Source: JACCTH01 sp050741915 (GTDB lineage: Bacteria; Actinomycetota; Acidimicrobiia; Spongiisociales; ZC4RG35). From it: a DNA stretch of 13,409 nt. The translations under genes and the position numbers were made by a program. Positions 6,321 through 13,409 of this stretch are shown in pieces (positions within the stretch are counted from its first letter, which is position 1; each line of letters opens with the position of its first letter). The stretch lies in the NCBI GenBank assembly GCA_050741915.1, contig JBOGEX010000124.1, positions 1 to 13,409 on the forward strand. The letters are read 5' to 3'. A model generated the notes under the pieces. That model ran no database searches. It saw only the letters and a list, made by a program, of their open reading frames with translations, and was not told the origin of the DNA.

Positions 6321-7300
6321 GCACTTTTCCAACCGTTCGTCCCCGCCGTCTGCGGATGCGTGGAGCCTTGCGCCGGACGGTGGCGGAGACCCGCCTCCAT
6401 CCGGCTCAGTTCGTTCTGCCCGTCTTTGTGGTGCCGGGTGAGGGTGTGAGAAGGCCGATCGAGTCGATGCCCGGCCACGCCCAGCTTGCGGTCGACCAGG
6501 TTGGGATCCTGGCCAAGGAGGCGGAAGCGGCCGGAATCGGCGGTTTGATCTTTTTCGGCCTCCCCGAGCAGAAGGACGAAAACGGCACCTCGGCCTGGGA
6601 TCCCTTGGGACCGGTGCCGCGGGCCCTCGAGACGGTGGCCAACGTTGCTCCCGAACTCGTTCGCTGGGCCGACGTGTGTCTGTGCGAGTACACCAGCCAC
6701 GGACATTGCGGGCCAGTGCGGGGCGGCATTGTCGACAATGATGCGGCGCTACCTCTGCTGGCGCGGGCGGCGGTGGCATATGCGAACGCTGGTGCCGATG
6801 TGGTGGCGCCGTCTGACATGATGGATGGACGGGTCGCTGCGATCCGAGCCGCCCTCGACGACAACGGCCACAGCGACCGAGTGATCTGTTCCTACGCGGT
6901 GAAGTACGCGTCGGGTTACTACGGACCCTTCCGGGAGGCCGCGGGGTCGGCCCCCACCTTTGGCGACCGTCGCTCCCATCAGATGGATCCCGCCAATGTC
7001 CTGGAGGCGATCCGCGAGGTGCGCCTCGACATTGCCGAGGGTGCCGACATGGTGATGGTGAAGCCGGCCGGCCCCTACCTCGACGTCGTCCGGGCAGTGC
7101 GGGAGCAGGTCGAGGTCCCAGTGGTTGCCTATCAGGTGTCGGGCGAGTTCGCCATGATCGAGGCCGCGGCTAGCCGCGGGTGGATCGATCGCGAGCGGGT
7201 GATGATGGAATCTCTCACCGGCATCGTGCGCGCCGGAGCAGGAATCGTCTTCACCTACTTTGCACTCGACGCGGCCCGGTTGCTCGGGGAAACAGAGTGA
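6317..7300 (+). CDS. hemB: Delta-aminolevulinic acid dehydratase (porphobilinogen synthase), zinc type
   Basis: HemB condenses two 5-aminolevulinate molecules to porphobilinogen. The 327 residues match normal family length. The active-site zinc motif DVCLCEYTSHGHCG (119-132) carries Cys121, Cys123 and Cys131, so this is the Zn-dependent class rather than the Asp-rich Mg class. The two substrate lysines are in SYAVKYASGYYGPFR (Lys196) and VMVKPAGPYLDV (Lys249, Schiff base). The ATG start lies in an ATGA overlap with hemD, and the stop lies in a GTGA overlap with hemL. The gene order does not follow pathway order, but all partners are adjacent. Confidence 0.97.
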   Translation: MSTFPTVRPRRLRMRGALRRTVAETRLHPAQFVLPVFVVPGEGVRRPIESMPGHAQLAVDQVGILAKEAEAAGIGGLIFFGLPEQKDENGTSAWDPLGPVPRALETVANVAPELVRWADVCLCEYTSHGHCGPVRGGIVDNDAALPLLARAAVAYANAGADVVAPSDMMDGRVAAIRAALDDNGHSDRVICSYAVKYASGYYGPFREAAGSAPTFGDRRSHQMDPANVLEAIREVRLDIAEGADMVMVKPAGPYLDVVRAVREQVEVPVVAYQVSGEFAMIEAAASRGWIDRERVMMESLTGIVRAGAGIVFTYFALDAARLLGETE

Positions 7301-8622
7301 CCGGCCGCGTCGCAGCCCCCGGCCACGCCGGCGACGTCGTTCTGAACGGGAGTCACTGGCATCAGCGGGCGCTTTCGGTCATGCCGGGCGGGGTCAACTC
7401 CCCGGTGCGAGCGTTCCGGGCGGTAGGAGGCACCCCGCCGTTTGTGCGCTCGGGTGCCGGTGCCCGGCTGCGAACGGTCGAGGGAGAGGAGCTGATCGAT
7501 TTCATCGCCTCCTGGGGAGCCCTGATCCTCGGGCATGCCTATCCCGAGGTAGTCGCAGCAGTTCAAGAAGCGGTCGGCCGCGGGACCTCGTTCGGGGTGT
7601 CCACTGTGGCCGAGGTTGAACTGGCCGAGTTGATCTGCTCGCTGGTCCCCTCCGTCGAGGTAGTGCGGATGGTCAACTCCGGGACCGAGGCCACGGCCTC
7701 CACGCTCCGCCTGGCCCGAGCAGCCACCGGGCGAACGGCGGTGATCAAGTTCGAAGGTTGTTACCACGGCCACACCGACGCCTTCTTGGTCAAGGCCGGA
7801 TCAGGTCTGGCCACCTTTGGGGAACCCTCCAGCCCCGGGGTGCCGACGGGTACCAGCGCCGACACCCGGATAGCCAGATACAACGACCTCGACTCGGTCT
7901 CAGAGCTCCTGACCGATGGACAAGTTGCGGCGGTGATCGTGGAGCCGGTGGCCGGCAACATGGGATGTGTCGCCCCTGTCCCCTCTTTCCTCCCAGGGCT
8001 GCGTGATCTCTGCGATCTGAGCGGTGCTCTCTTGATCTTCGACGAGGTGATGACCGGGTTCCGAGTGGCGCTCGGGGGGGCTCAGGAGCGCTACGGCGTG
8101 TTGCCCGATCTCACCGCACTGGGAAAGGTCATGGGAGGAGGGACGCCGGCCGCCGCCTACGGGGGTCGAGCCGATCTGATGCGAACGATCGCCCCGGAGG
8201 GACCCGTTTATCAGGCGGGCACCTTAGCCGGCAACCCGATCGTGACATCGGCGGGGCTCGTAACCCTTCGCTATCTGGCCGCTCATCCCGATCTGTACGA
8301 GCGTTTTGATGAGGCAGGAGCAATCATCTCCGCCCGGTTGGGAGCGGCCCTGGCAGGGACGGGGATGCCAGGAGTGGTCCATCACGTCGGAGGGATGGTG
8401 GGAATCTTCCTCGGAATCGAAAGAGCGCAAAGCTGGGACGACGTTGCCGGTCTCGACCAGGCCCTGTTCGCCCGCTTTTTCCATGCGGCTTTCCAGCGCG
8501 GCATCTTGCTTCCACCCTCGCCGTTCGAAACCTGGTTCCTGATGGAGGCCCACCTTGATGGAACCCTTACCACCGCTCTCGACGGTCTGGGCGAGGCCAT
8601 CGCCGAGGCGGTTTCTCAGTGA
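7297..8622 (+). CDS. hemL: Glutamate-1-semialdehyde 2,1-aminomutase
   Basis: HemL is a PLP enzyme that converts glutamate-1-semialdehyde, the HemA product, to 5-aminolevulinate. From GTG 7297 it has 441 residues, normal for the family. Motifs are MPGGVNSPVRAF (29-40), the PLP-phosphate region NSGTEATASTLRLAR (127-141), YHGHTD (156-161), FDEVMTGFR (248-256, Asp249 to the pyridine nitrogen) and ALGKVMGGG with PLP-lysine Lys277. The start is chosen because GTGA overlaps the hemB stop and GGGGA lies six bases upstream; the open frame extends further into hemB without homology. It ends in another GTGA overlap, with hemE. Confidence 0.96.
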   Translation: MTGRVAAPGHAGDVVLNGSHWHQRALSVMPGGVNSPVRAFRAVGGTPPFVRSGAGARLRTVEGEELIDFIASWGALILGHAYPEVVAAVQEAVGRGTSFGVSTVAEVELAELICSLVPSVEVVRMVNSGTEATASTLRLARAATGRTAVIKFEGCYHGHTDAFLVKAGSGLATFGEPSSPGVPTGTSADTRIARYNDLDSVSELLTDGQVAAVIVEPVAGNMGCVAPVPSFLPGLRDLCDLSGALLIFDEVMTGFRVALGGAQERYGVLPDLTALGKVMGGGTPAAAYGGRADLMRTIAPEGPVYQAGTLAGNPIVTSAGLVTLRYLAAHPDLYERFDEAGAIISARLGAALAGTGMPGVVHHVGGMVGIFLGIERAQSWDDVAGLDQALFARFFHAAFQRGILLPPSPFETWFLMEAHLDGTLTTALDGLGEAIAEAVSQ

Positions 8623-9650
8623 GATTGATCAAAGCCCTCCACCGCCAGCCGCTCGACCGCCCTCCAATCTGGCTCATGCGTCAAGCCGGTCGTTACCTCC
8701 CCGAGTATCGGAAGTTGCGTCGTCGTCATGGCTTCCTCGAGGCGATCCAGAACCCGGCCGTAGCAGCCGAGATCACCATGCAGCCGTTGCGGCGCTTTCC
8801 CCTCGACGCCGCCATCGTCTTCTCAGACATCATGACCCCGCTTCTCGCCATGGGGGTAGCGATCGAATTCGATCCCGGACCGCGGCTGCCACCTCTCGGC
8901 GTTGACGAAATTGCCTATTTGCACGAGTTCGACCCCTCCAAGGTTGACTTCGTCGCCGAGACCATCGCCACGGTCCGAGCCTCTCTTGATCGAGAGGTGA
9001 CGATGATCGGCTTCGCCGGAGGTCCGGCCACGCTCCTCGCCTACCTGATCGAGGGAGGAGCGTCACAGCATTTTCCGACCTTCCGCCGATCGCTGCACGG
9101 CGAGAGCGCAGGCGAGGCGCTGAACCTTTTGGCTCGGACTACCCGCGCCTATCTATCGGCCCAGATAGATGCCGGTGCCGAAGTCGTGCAGCTGTTCGAT
9201 ACCTGGGCGGGCCTTCTCTCCCCCGAGCAGTGGAGGAGGTGGGCGCTACCGGCGGCCCGCCAAGCCCTGGCCGGTTTGCGGGCTCCTTCCATCTACTTTG
9301 CTCCGGGGGCGACTCATCTCCTCGAAGTGTTCCCCGAGGTGGGCGCCACCGCCTACGGGGTCGATTGGAGGCTTCCGCTGCGTGAGGCATGGCGGCGGCT
9401 GGGAGAGCCCTATCCCATCCAAGGAAACCTCGATCCTTCGTTGCTCCTCTCCGACCCCGACACCGTTCGGACCGGCACCATCCGGGTTCTGGAGGAGGCG
9501 GCCGGACGCCGCGGTCATGTCTTCAACCTCGGCCATGGCGTCCTCCCCGACACTCCCCTTCCCAACGTCGAGGCGATGGTGAGAACCGTGGCCGGCTGGG
9601 AGAACCCGGTTGCCAGTGGCGTCGCCAGGGAGACGGTCCCTACACAGTGA
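8619..9650 (+). CDS. hemE: Uroporphyrinogen decarboxylase
   Basis: HemE removes four carboxyl groups from uroporphyrinogen III to give coproporphyrinogen III, the branch intermediate used directly by the coproporphyrin-dependent route. The 343-residue protein carries the N-terminal signature PPIWLMRQAGRYLPEYR (15-31, substrate-binding Arg21 and Arg25), FSDIMTPL (68-75, with the key Asp70), GFAGGPATLLAYLIEG (131-146) and the C-terminal FNLGHGVLPDTP (302-313). The GTG start lies in a GTGA overlap with hemL, and the first residues RLIKALHRQPLDR fit the normal N-terminus exactly. The stop overlaps hemQ in a further GTGA. Confidence 0.97.
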   Translation: MRLIKALHRQPLDRPPIWLMRQAGRYLPEYRKLRRRHGFLEAIQNPAVAAEITMQPLRRFPLDAAIVFSDIMTPLLAMGVAIEFDPGPRLPPLGVDEIAYLHEFDPSKVDFVAETIATVRASLDREVTMIGFAGGPATLLAYLIEGGASQHFPTFRRSLHGESAGEALNLLARTTRAYLSAQIDAGAEVVQLFDTWAGLLSPEQWRRWALPAARQALAGLRAPSIYFAPGATHLLEVFPEVGATAYGVDWRLPLREAWRRLGEPYPIQGNLDPSLLLSDPDTVRTGTIRVLEEAAGRRGHVFNLGHGVLPDTPLPNVEAMVRTVAGWENPVASGVARETVPTQ

Positions 9651-10399
9651 CCGCTCCTGAAACCCTCGAGGGCTGGTTTGCCCTCCACGACTTCCGCCGC
9701 CTCGACCGGAGGGCTTGGAGCCAACTTCCGCCGGAAGTAAGGGCCAAGGCTCTGAGCGAAGCCGCCGACCTTCTCGGATCGTTCGAGCAGCTAGTGGGCG
9801 CCCCGGCCGGTCGGAGCGTGACGTACAGCATCCTTGGCCACAAGGCCGACCTGCTCATATTTCATATGCGTCCCGAGATCGGCCAGCTCCACGATTTGGA
9901 GCGGGCCTTTGACGCCACCACCTTGGCCTCTTACACCACCCGGCCCTATTCCTATCTCTCGGTGATAGAGATCAGCCGTCATGGGTCTCCCGAAGGGACC
10001 GCAGAGAACATTGAAGGATCCCCGTACGTGCAGGCCCGTCTCTACCCCGAGATTCCGCCCCACAGCAACTACATCTGCTTCTACCCGATGAGCAAGAAAC
10101 GTGAGGGAACTGAGAACTGGTACAAGCTGTCGGCCCCAGAACGTGGAGAGCTGATGCGGGCCCATGGTCGGACCGGCCGTCGCTATGCCGGGAGAGTGAC
10201 CCAGATTGTCAGCGGTTCGATGGGCCTCGACGATTGGGAATGGGGGGTGACTCTCTTTGCGGACGACCCTCTTCTTTTCAAGAAACTGGTCTACGAGATG
10301 CGTTGGGACGAGGTGAGCGCCCGCTTTGCCGACTTCGGCCCTTTCTATGTGGGCAAACGAGCCCTCCCGGAGAGTTTGGGGGCGTTGCTTGGTGAGTGA
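9647..10399 (+). CDS. hemQ: Coproheme decarboxylase (HemQ/ChdC, chlorite-dismutase-like)
   Basis: HemQ converts Fe-coproporphyrin III (coproheme) to heme b by two oxidative decarboxylations; it is diagnostic of the coproporphyrin-dependent pathway. The 250 residues form a chlorite-dismutase-type double domain. Recognisable blocks are NYICFYPMSKKR (141-152; Tyr146 is the probable radical tyrosine), NWYKL (157-161), MRAHGRTGRRYAG (170-182; His173 is the probable proximal heme ligand), GSMGLDDWEWGVTLFADDP (190-208) and LVYEMRWDEVSARFADFGPFYVG (214-236). Residue roles are by analogy with Firmicute HemQ and were not aligned. The GTG start is in a GTGA overlap with hemE. The frame is open far upstream inside hemE, but that part is a shadow. 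It overlaps hemH by eight bases. Confidence 0.95.
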   Translation: MTAPETLEGWFALHDFRRLDRRAWSQLPPEVRAKALSEAADLLGSFEQLVGAPAGRSVTYSILGHKADLLIFHMRPEIGQLHDLERAFDATTLASYTTRPYSYLSVIEISRHGSPEGTAENIEGSPYVQARLYPEIPPHSNYICFYPMSKKREGTENWYKLSAPERGELMRAHGRTGRRYAGRVTQIVSGSMGLDDWEWGVTLFADDPLLFKKLVYEMRWDEVSARFADFGPFYVGKRALPESLGALLGE

Positions 10400-11303
10400 A
10401 AACCGCTTGGCGGTGCTGCTGGTCGGCTTCGGAGGTCCGGAAACGATGGACGAGGTCCCCGCCTTTGTCGAGAGCGTGCTCGACCGTCAGGCCCCTGCGA
10501 ACGTCGTCGCCTCCGTCATAGAGCGTTACCGGACCATCGGGGGCGGCTCACCGCTGCCTGCCACCTCCCGACGTCAAGCAGTCCTGGTCAGCGAAGAGCT
10601 CGTGCGACTGGGGGTGGAGGCGGAGGTGTATGTCGGCATGCTGCATGCCCGTCCCACGATCGATGAGGCCATCGCCAAGATCGCCGCCAGGGAGACGAAG
10701 GATCTGATCGTGATCAGCCTCGCTCCCTATAGATGCGAGGTGTCAACCGACGCCTACGAGGCGGCGGTCGAACGGGCCATCGACGGGAAAGGACCTCGGC
10801 TACGTTTCGCTCTGGACTGGAACCTGGCGACCGGCTATGTGAGTGCTCTGGCGGAGATGCTGGCGGAAGCTCGTCGCGAAGGCTCTCCCGACACTCCGGT
10901 GATCTTCACCGCCCACAGCCTCCCCCGACGAATGATTGAACAAGGCGATCCCTATGCCGAGCAGCTCGAAGCCACCGCAGGAAAGGTGGCGGCCCAAGTC
11001 GGGCTCGCCGACTGGCATCTTGCCTACCAGAGCGTCAGCGCCGCCGCCCGGGAACCGTGGCTCGGGCCGTCGGTGGAAGCGGTGATGGACCGACTGGCAG
11101 CCACGGGGGCCACCTCGGTGCTGGTCGACCCGATTGGTTTCATCTCCGACCATGTCGAAACTCTCTACGACAATGACATCGAACATCGAGGCCATGCTCA
11201 GGCGTTGGGTATGGAGTTTCACCGGTGCCGCTGCCTGAACCATCACCCCGGTCTGATCGAAACCCTGGCCGACCTCGCCCTGGCCACCGCTGATCGTGTC
11301 TGA
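10392..11303 (+). CDS. hemH: Ferrochelatase, coproporphyrin type (HemH/CpfC)
   Basis: HemH inserts Fe2+ into the porphyrin; with hemQ as neighbour the substrate is most likely coproporphyrin III. The protein has 303 residues. Motifs are LLVGFGGPE (9-17), YRTIGGGSPL (46-55), FTAHSLPRRM (172-181) with catalytic His175, and DPIGFISDHVETLYD (246-260) with Glu256. The GTG start at 10392 lies in GTGAGTGA, overlapping hemQ by eight bases, with a GGGGG stretch about nine bases upstream; the open frame continues back into hemQ without homology. It has only three cysteines (114, 279, 281), so a four-cysteine iron-sulfur site as in Mycobacterium ferrochelatase is not evident. It overlaps hemY by eight bases. 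Confidence 0.95.
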   Translation: MSENRLAVLLVGFGGPETMDEVPAFVESVLDRQAPANVVASVIERYRTIGGGSPLPATSRRQAVLVSEELVRLGVEAEVYVGMLHARPTIDEAIAKIAARETKDLIVISLAPYRCEVSTDAYEAAVERAIDGKGPRLRFALDWNLATGYVSALAEMLAEARREGSPDTPVIFTAHSLPRRMIEQGDPYAEQLEATAGKVAAQVGLADWHLAYQSVSAAAREPWLGPSVEAVMDRLAATGATSVLVDPIGFISDHVETLYDNDIEHRGHAQALGMEFHRCRCLNHHPGLIETLADLALATADRV

Positions 11304-12732
11304 CCTGGCCACCGGACCTCGAATCGCCGTGGTCGGGGGCGGGGTCTCCGGTCTGGCTGCCGCCCACCGTCTCCGGACATTGGGCGCCGAGGTAGTCGTT
11401 GTGGAGAAGTCGCCCCGTCTGGGGGGAAAGGTGCTGACCGAGAAGGTGGATGGCTTCCTTATCGAGGGTGGCCCTGACAGCTTCGTCGCCGCCAAGGGGT
11501 CGGTGATCGCGCTTGCCCAGGAACTCGATGTTGGCGACCGCGTGATCTCCAGCCAATCCGAGCACCGGGGATCGAAGGTTTGGTACCAGGGTCGGCTCCA
11601 CCCCCTTCCCGCCGGACTGCTGCTGATGGCACCCTCAAGGCTGGGACCATTGTTTCGATCGTCGCTCCTTTCCTGGGAGGGAAAGCTTCGGGTCCTCGGT
11701 GATCTCGTCAAGCCCCGGCGACGCCGGGGCGGCGAAGACGAGAGTCTCGAATCGTTCGTGGTCCGCCGGCTCGGCCCCGAGGTACTCGAACGGATCGCCG
11801 AGCCGCTGATTGCGGGAATCCATGCAGCGGAGCCCTCGTCGATGAGCCTTCAGGCGAGCTTCCCGCGCTTTTTGCAGATGGAGCGAGAGCACCGCAGCCT
11901 CATCCTCGCCGCCCGGGCCGCGGCCAAGGGGCCTGCACCAGTGGAGGGACTGAGCTATTTCGCCAGCTTCGCCGGAGGAATGGAGGAGCTGAGCGGCGCC
12001 CTAGTAGGTGCATTGGACGGGGTCGATCTTCGCACGGGAGTGGCCGTGAGTCGGCTTACCGACGACGAGAACGGGGGCGGTTATCGCCTCGTGCTCGAAG
12101 GTGACGCCGAACTCCGGGTCCAGGGCGTGGTCCTGGCCGTTCCCGCGCGAGAGGCAGGTCGGCTGTTGTCCGACCTTTCCCCGCATGCTGGGGCGGCTAT
12201 CGCCGGGATCCCCCAGATCGCCACCGCCACCGTCACCATGGCATATCGAGTTGACGAGATACCCGAATTGGTCGGCTCGGGTTTTGTCATTCCCGCGGTG
12301 GAGCGGCGACGGATTATGGGGGTCTCCTACCTCTCCCAGAAGTGGAGGGGGAGGGTTCCCGATCCGGCATTCAGCCTGCTGCGAGCCTTCGTTGGAGGAG
12401 CGAGTGGCCAGGATCTCGCTTTGAGCGGGGAGGACAAACTTCAGGCGGTCGTTAAGGAAGAACTGGCCGCCCTCATCCGCATCACCGCCATGCCGGTATT
12501 GACGAGGACCCACTCATGGAAAGGCGGCTTGCACCAGTACAGGCTCGGACACCTCGAACGCGTGGCTAGAGCCGAGTCCGCTTTGGCCGCTCATCCAGGA
12601 TTAGCTCTGGCCGGGGCGGCATTTCACGGCATTGGCCTCAACGAATGCATCGACTCGGGCCGCCGCGCGGCGGAGATAGTGCTCATGGCATGCGGTCCGC
12701 CGCTTGCTCTGACCTTGGAGGGGAACAATTAA
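11296..12732 (+). CDS. hemY: Coproporphyrinogen III / protoporphyrinogen oxidase (HemY/CgoX), FAD-dependent
   Basis: This flavoprotein oxidises coproporphyrinogen III to coproporphyrin III, the step before HemH in this pathway. The 478 residues show the FAD-binding dinucleotide fold IAVVGGGVSGLAAAHRL (10-26), the acidic end of the second strand (Glu37), RLGGK (41-45), EGGPDSF (57-63), and the C-terminal FAD block GIGLNECIDSGRRAAE (445-460). This is the HemY/HemG2 type, not the short flavodoxin-like HemG. The GTG start is in GTGTCTGA, eight bases before the end of hemH. Near its 3' end is a strong GGAGGGGAA (12717-12725) that serves the next gene. Older annotation might call it hemG; substrate preference is inferred from hemQ. 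Confidence 0.95.
   Translation: MSDLATGPRIAVVGGGVSGLAAAHRLRTLGAEVVVVEKSPRLGGKVLTEKVDGFLIEGGPDSFVAAKGSVIALAQELDVGDRVISSQSEHRGSKVWYQGRLHPLPAGLLLMAPSRLGPLFRSSLLSWEGKLRVLGDLVKPRRRRGGEDESLESFVVRRLGPEVLERIAEPLIAGIHAAEPSSMSLQASFPRFLQMEREHRSLILAARAAAKGPAPVEGLSYFASFAGGMEELSGALVGALDGVDLRTGVAVSRLTDDENGGGYRLVLEGDAELRVQGVVLAVPAREAGRLLSDLSPHAGAAIAGIPQIATATVTMAYRVDEIPELVGSGFVIPAVERRRIMGVSYLSQKWRGRVPDPAFSLLRAFVGGASGQDLALSGEDKLQAVVKEELAALIRITAMPVLTRTHSWKGGLHQYRLGHLERVARAESALAAHPGLALAGAAFHGIGLNECIDSGRRAAEIVLMACGPPLALTLEGNN
12717..12725 (+). promoter_or_regulatory. Strong Shine-Dalgarno inside the hemY 3' end, facing an ATT codon
   Basis: GGAGGGGAA lies near-ideally placed before 12728, where ATT overlaps the hemY stop TAA. 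No ATG, GTG or TTG occurs in the downstream frame until GTG 12797, more than 70 bases away. This site decides the start proposed for the next gene. Confidence 0.65.
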
Positions 12733-13120
12733 CACCACTCAGCGGCTCCAAACTGCTCGTTCTCCCGCCGACCGCTTCGTTCGCCGGCTGCTAAGAGTGG
12801 GCGAGGAGATCGACAAGACGGCAATCTTCGGCGCCCGGCAGTCGACCACAACTGCGATCGTCGTCTCGGGGGTTCGGTGCGCCATTACTTACCTTCTCAT
12901 CCCGATCATGGCGCCGGTGATCGGGTTGGCCAGCGCCGTTGGCGGCCCGCTCAGCATCGTCCTCTCCGCGGTCGCGTTGGTGATGGCGGTGGTCGGTGTC
13001 CGCCGCTTTTGGATCGCCGATCACCCTGCTCGCTGGTCATACACGACCTTCATCGGCGTGGTGGTTGTTTTGCTCTGCGTTGCCATCGTTTCAGACCTGA
13101 AGACCATCTTTTTTGACTAA
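12728..13120 (+). CDS. Small membrane protein, three predicted helices, probable ATT start
   Basis: From ATT 12728 the product is 130 residues; from the conventional start GTG 12797 it is 107. The longer form is preferred: a strong Shine-Dalgarno (12717-12725) is correctly spaced for ATT, the ATT overlaps the hemY stop as elsewhere in this operon, the frame is closed by TGA at 12710 just upstream, and GTG 12797 has no visible ribosome-binding site. The extra residues (SPADRFVRRLLRVGEEID...) read as a coherent charged helix. Hydrophobic segments are at about 52-72, 74-91 and 105-124, with a cytoplasmic-type RRFW loop (92-95). It resembles small conserved actinobacterial membrane proteins, but I cannot name the family or function. 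Its position suggests co-expression with heme synthesis, not necessarily a role in it. Confidence 0.75.
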   Translation: MNTTQRLQTARSPADRFVRRLLRVGEEIDKTAIFGARQSTTTAIVVSGVRCAITYLLIPIMAPVIGLASAVGGPLSIVLSAVALVMAVVGVRRFWIADHPARWSYTTFIGVVVVLLCVAIVSDLKTIFFD

Positions 13121-13409
13121 AGGTTTAATGTTGGCGTCGAGCAGCGAGCGCGACGATTACGACTCGGTGCAGGCTCGACATTTGGTCGCTGGCCCAGGCT
13201 CGAGATTCGGCCCGAAACGGCGACCGGATTCCGGGAACGTCGTGCCGGGTTTGCAGAAACGCAAAGAACCTTTGCAGAGCAAAAGGTTTCGTTCCGGGCG
13301 CGACGATTGAATCGCGACCTTGGGCTTCTGAGTCAGATCCGTGACCAAGCAGGCGGATCGCAACATCCTTCTTCATCCCGTAGCGGGGGAGTCGTCGATG
13401 AGTCTCCGC
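13121..13409. other. Non-coding tail after the operon, with foldable segment
   Basis: No convincing gene was found in these 289 bases. An 11-base direct repeat GCGCGACGATT occurs at 13148-13158 and 13298-13308. The segment 13231-13298 can fold (separate entry). At the edge, ATG 13398 follows GGGGGAG (13385-13391) at good spacing and may begin the next gene on the plus strand, but only four codons (M-S-L-R) are visible. Confidence 0.5.
13231..13298 (+). repeat. Nested inverted repeats, possible three-way junction RNA or 3' end of the operon
   Basis: An outer stem CCGGGAACG (13231-13239) pairs perfectly with CGTTCCGGG (13290-13298). Inside it are two hairpins: TTTGC 13250-13254 with GCAAA 13261-13265, and AACCTTTGC 13267-13275 with GCAAAAGGTT 13279-13288 (one bulge). 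Together they could make a compact three-way junction. No T-run follows, so a standard intrinsic terminator is not indicated. Strand is assumed from the operon direction. Confidence 0.4.

Noticed and set aside
5595..6779. Long minus-strand open frame (394 codons) opposite hemD/hemB
   Set aside because: It lies across the ends of three well-supported heme genes, has low-complexity Arg/Pro/Gly-rich content and no recognisable domain. It is a high-GC antisense shadow.
10800..11711. Minus-strand open frame (303 codons) opposite hemH/hemY
   Set aside because: It is antisense to two genes with intact motifs, has no family resemblance, and its composition follows the opposite strand.
13125..13376. 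Minus-strand open frame of 83 codons after the operon
   Set aside because: It has no good ribosome-binding site or recognisable domain, and it crosses the nested inverted repeats.

Overview
The window looks like chromosomal DNA from a high-GC actinobacterium. Evidence: frequent GTG/TTG starts, a coproporphyrin-type heme pathway with hemQ, a Zn-type HemB, and a lipoprotein with a long Thr tract of the kind common in Acidimicrobiia. Class-level placement in Acidimicrobiia is an inference from style; no marker gene here settles it.

Layout. (1) 1-270: the C-terminal end of a TetR-family regulator, cut by the window edge. (2) 291-2685: a CopB-type (CPH) heavy-metal P-type ATPase on the minus strand, bracketed by two matching arrays of ~22-bp units at exact 30-bp period in inverted orientation. 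This looks like a small mobile or formerly mobile cargo unit. (3) 2837-3451: a Thr-rich lipoprotein of unknown function whose stop codon lies inside a perfect 40-bp palindrome (3445-3484). (4) 3555-3641: a leader with mutually exclusive hairpins that reach the ribosome-binding site of hemA. (5) 3642-12732: nine heme genes, hemA-hemC-hemD-hemB-hemL-hemE-hemQ-hemH-hemY, with every junction overlapping by 4 or 8 bases. (6) 12728-13120: a three-helix membrane protein coupled to hemY and apparently starting at ATT. (7) 13121-13409: non-coding, with a foldable three-way-junction-like segment.

How the genes work together. HemA and HemL make 5-aminolevulinate from glutamyl-tRNA (C5 route). HemB, HemC and HemD make uroporphyrinogen III, and HemE makes coproporphyrinogen III. 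HemY (CgoX), HemH (CpfC) and HemQ (ChdC) finish by the coproporphyrin-dependent branch: oxidation, iron insertion, then decarboxylation to heme b. The whole route downstream of charged glutamyl-tRNA is in one translationally coupled operon. Its likely control point is the structured leader before hemA.

The most notable non-standard signals are the inverted arrays around the ATPase, the 40-bp palindrome, the hemA leader switch and the ATT start. No CRISPR, tRNA, rRNA or intact transposase was seen.
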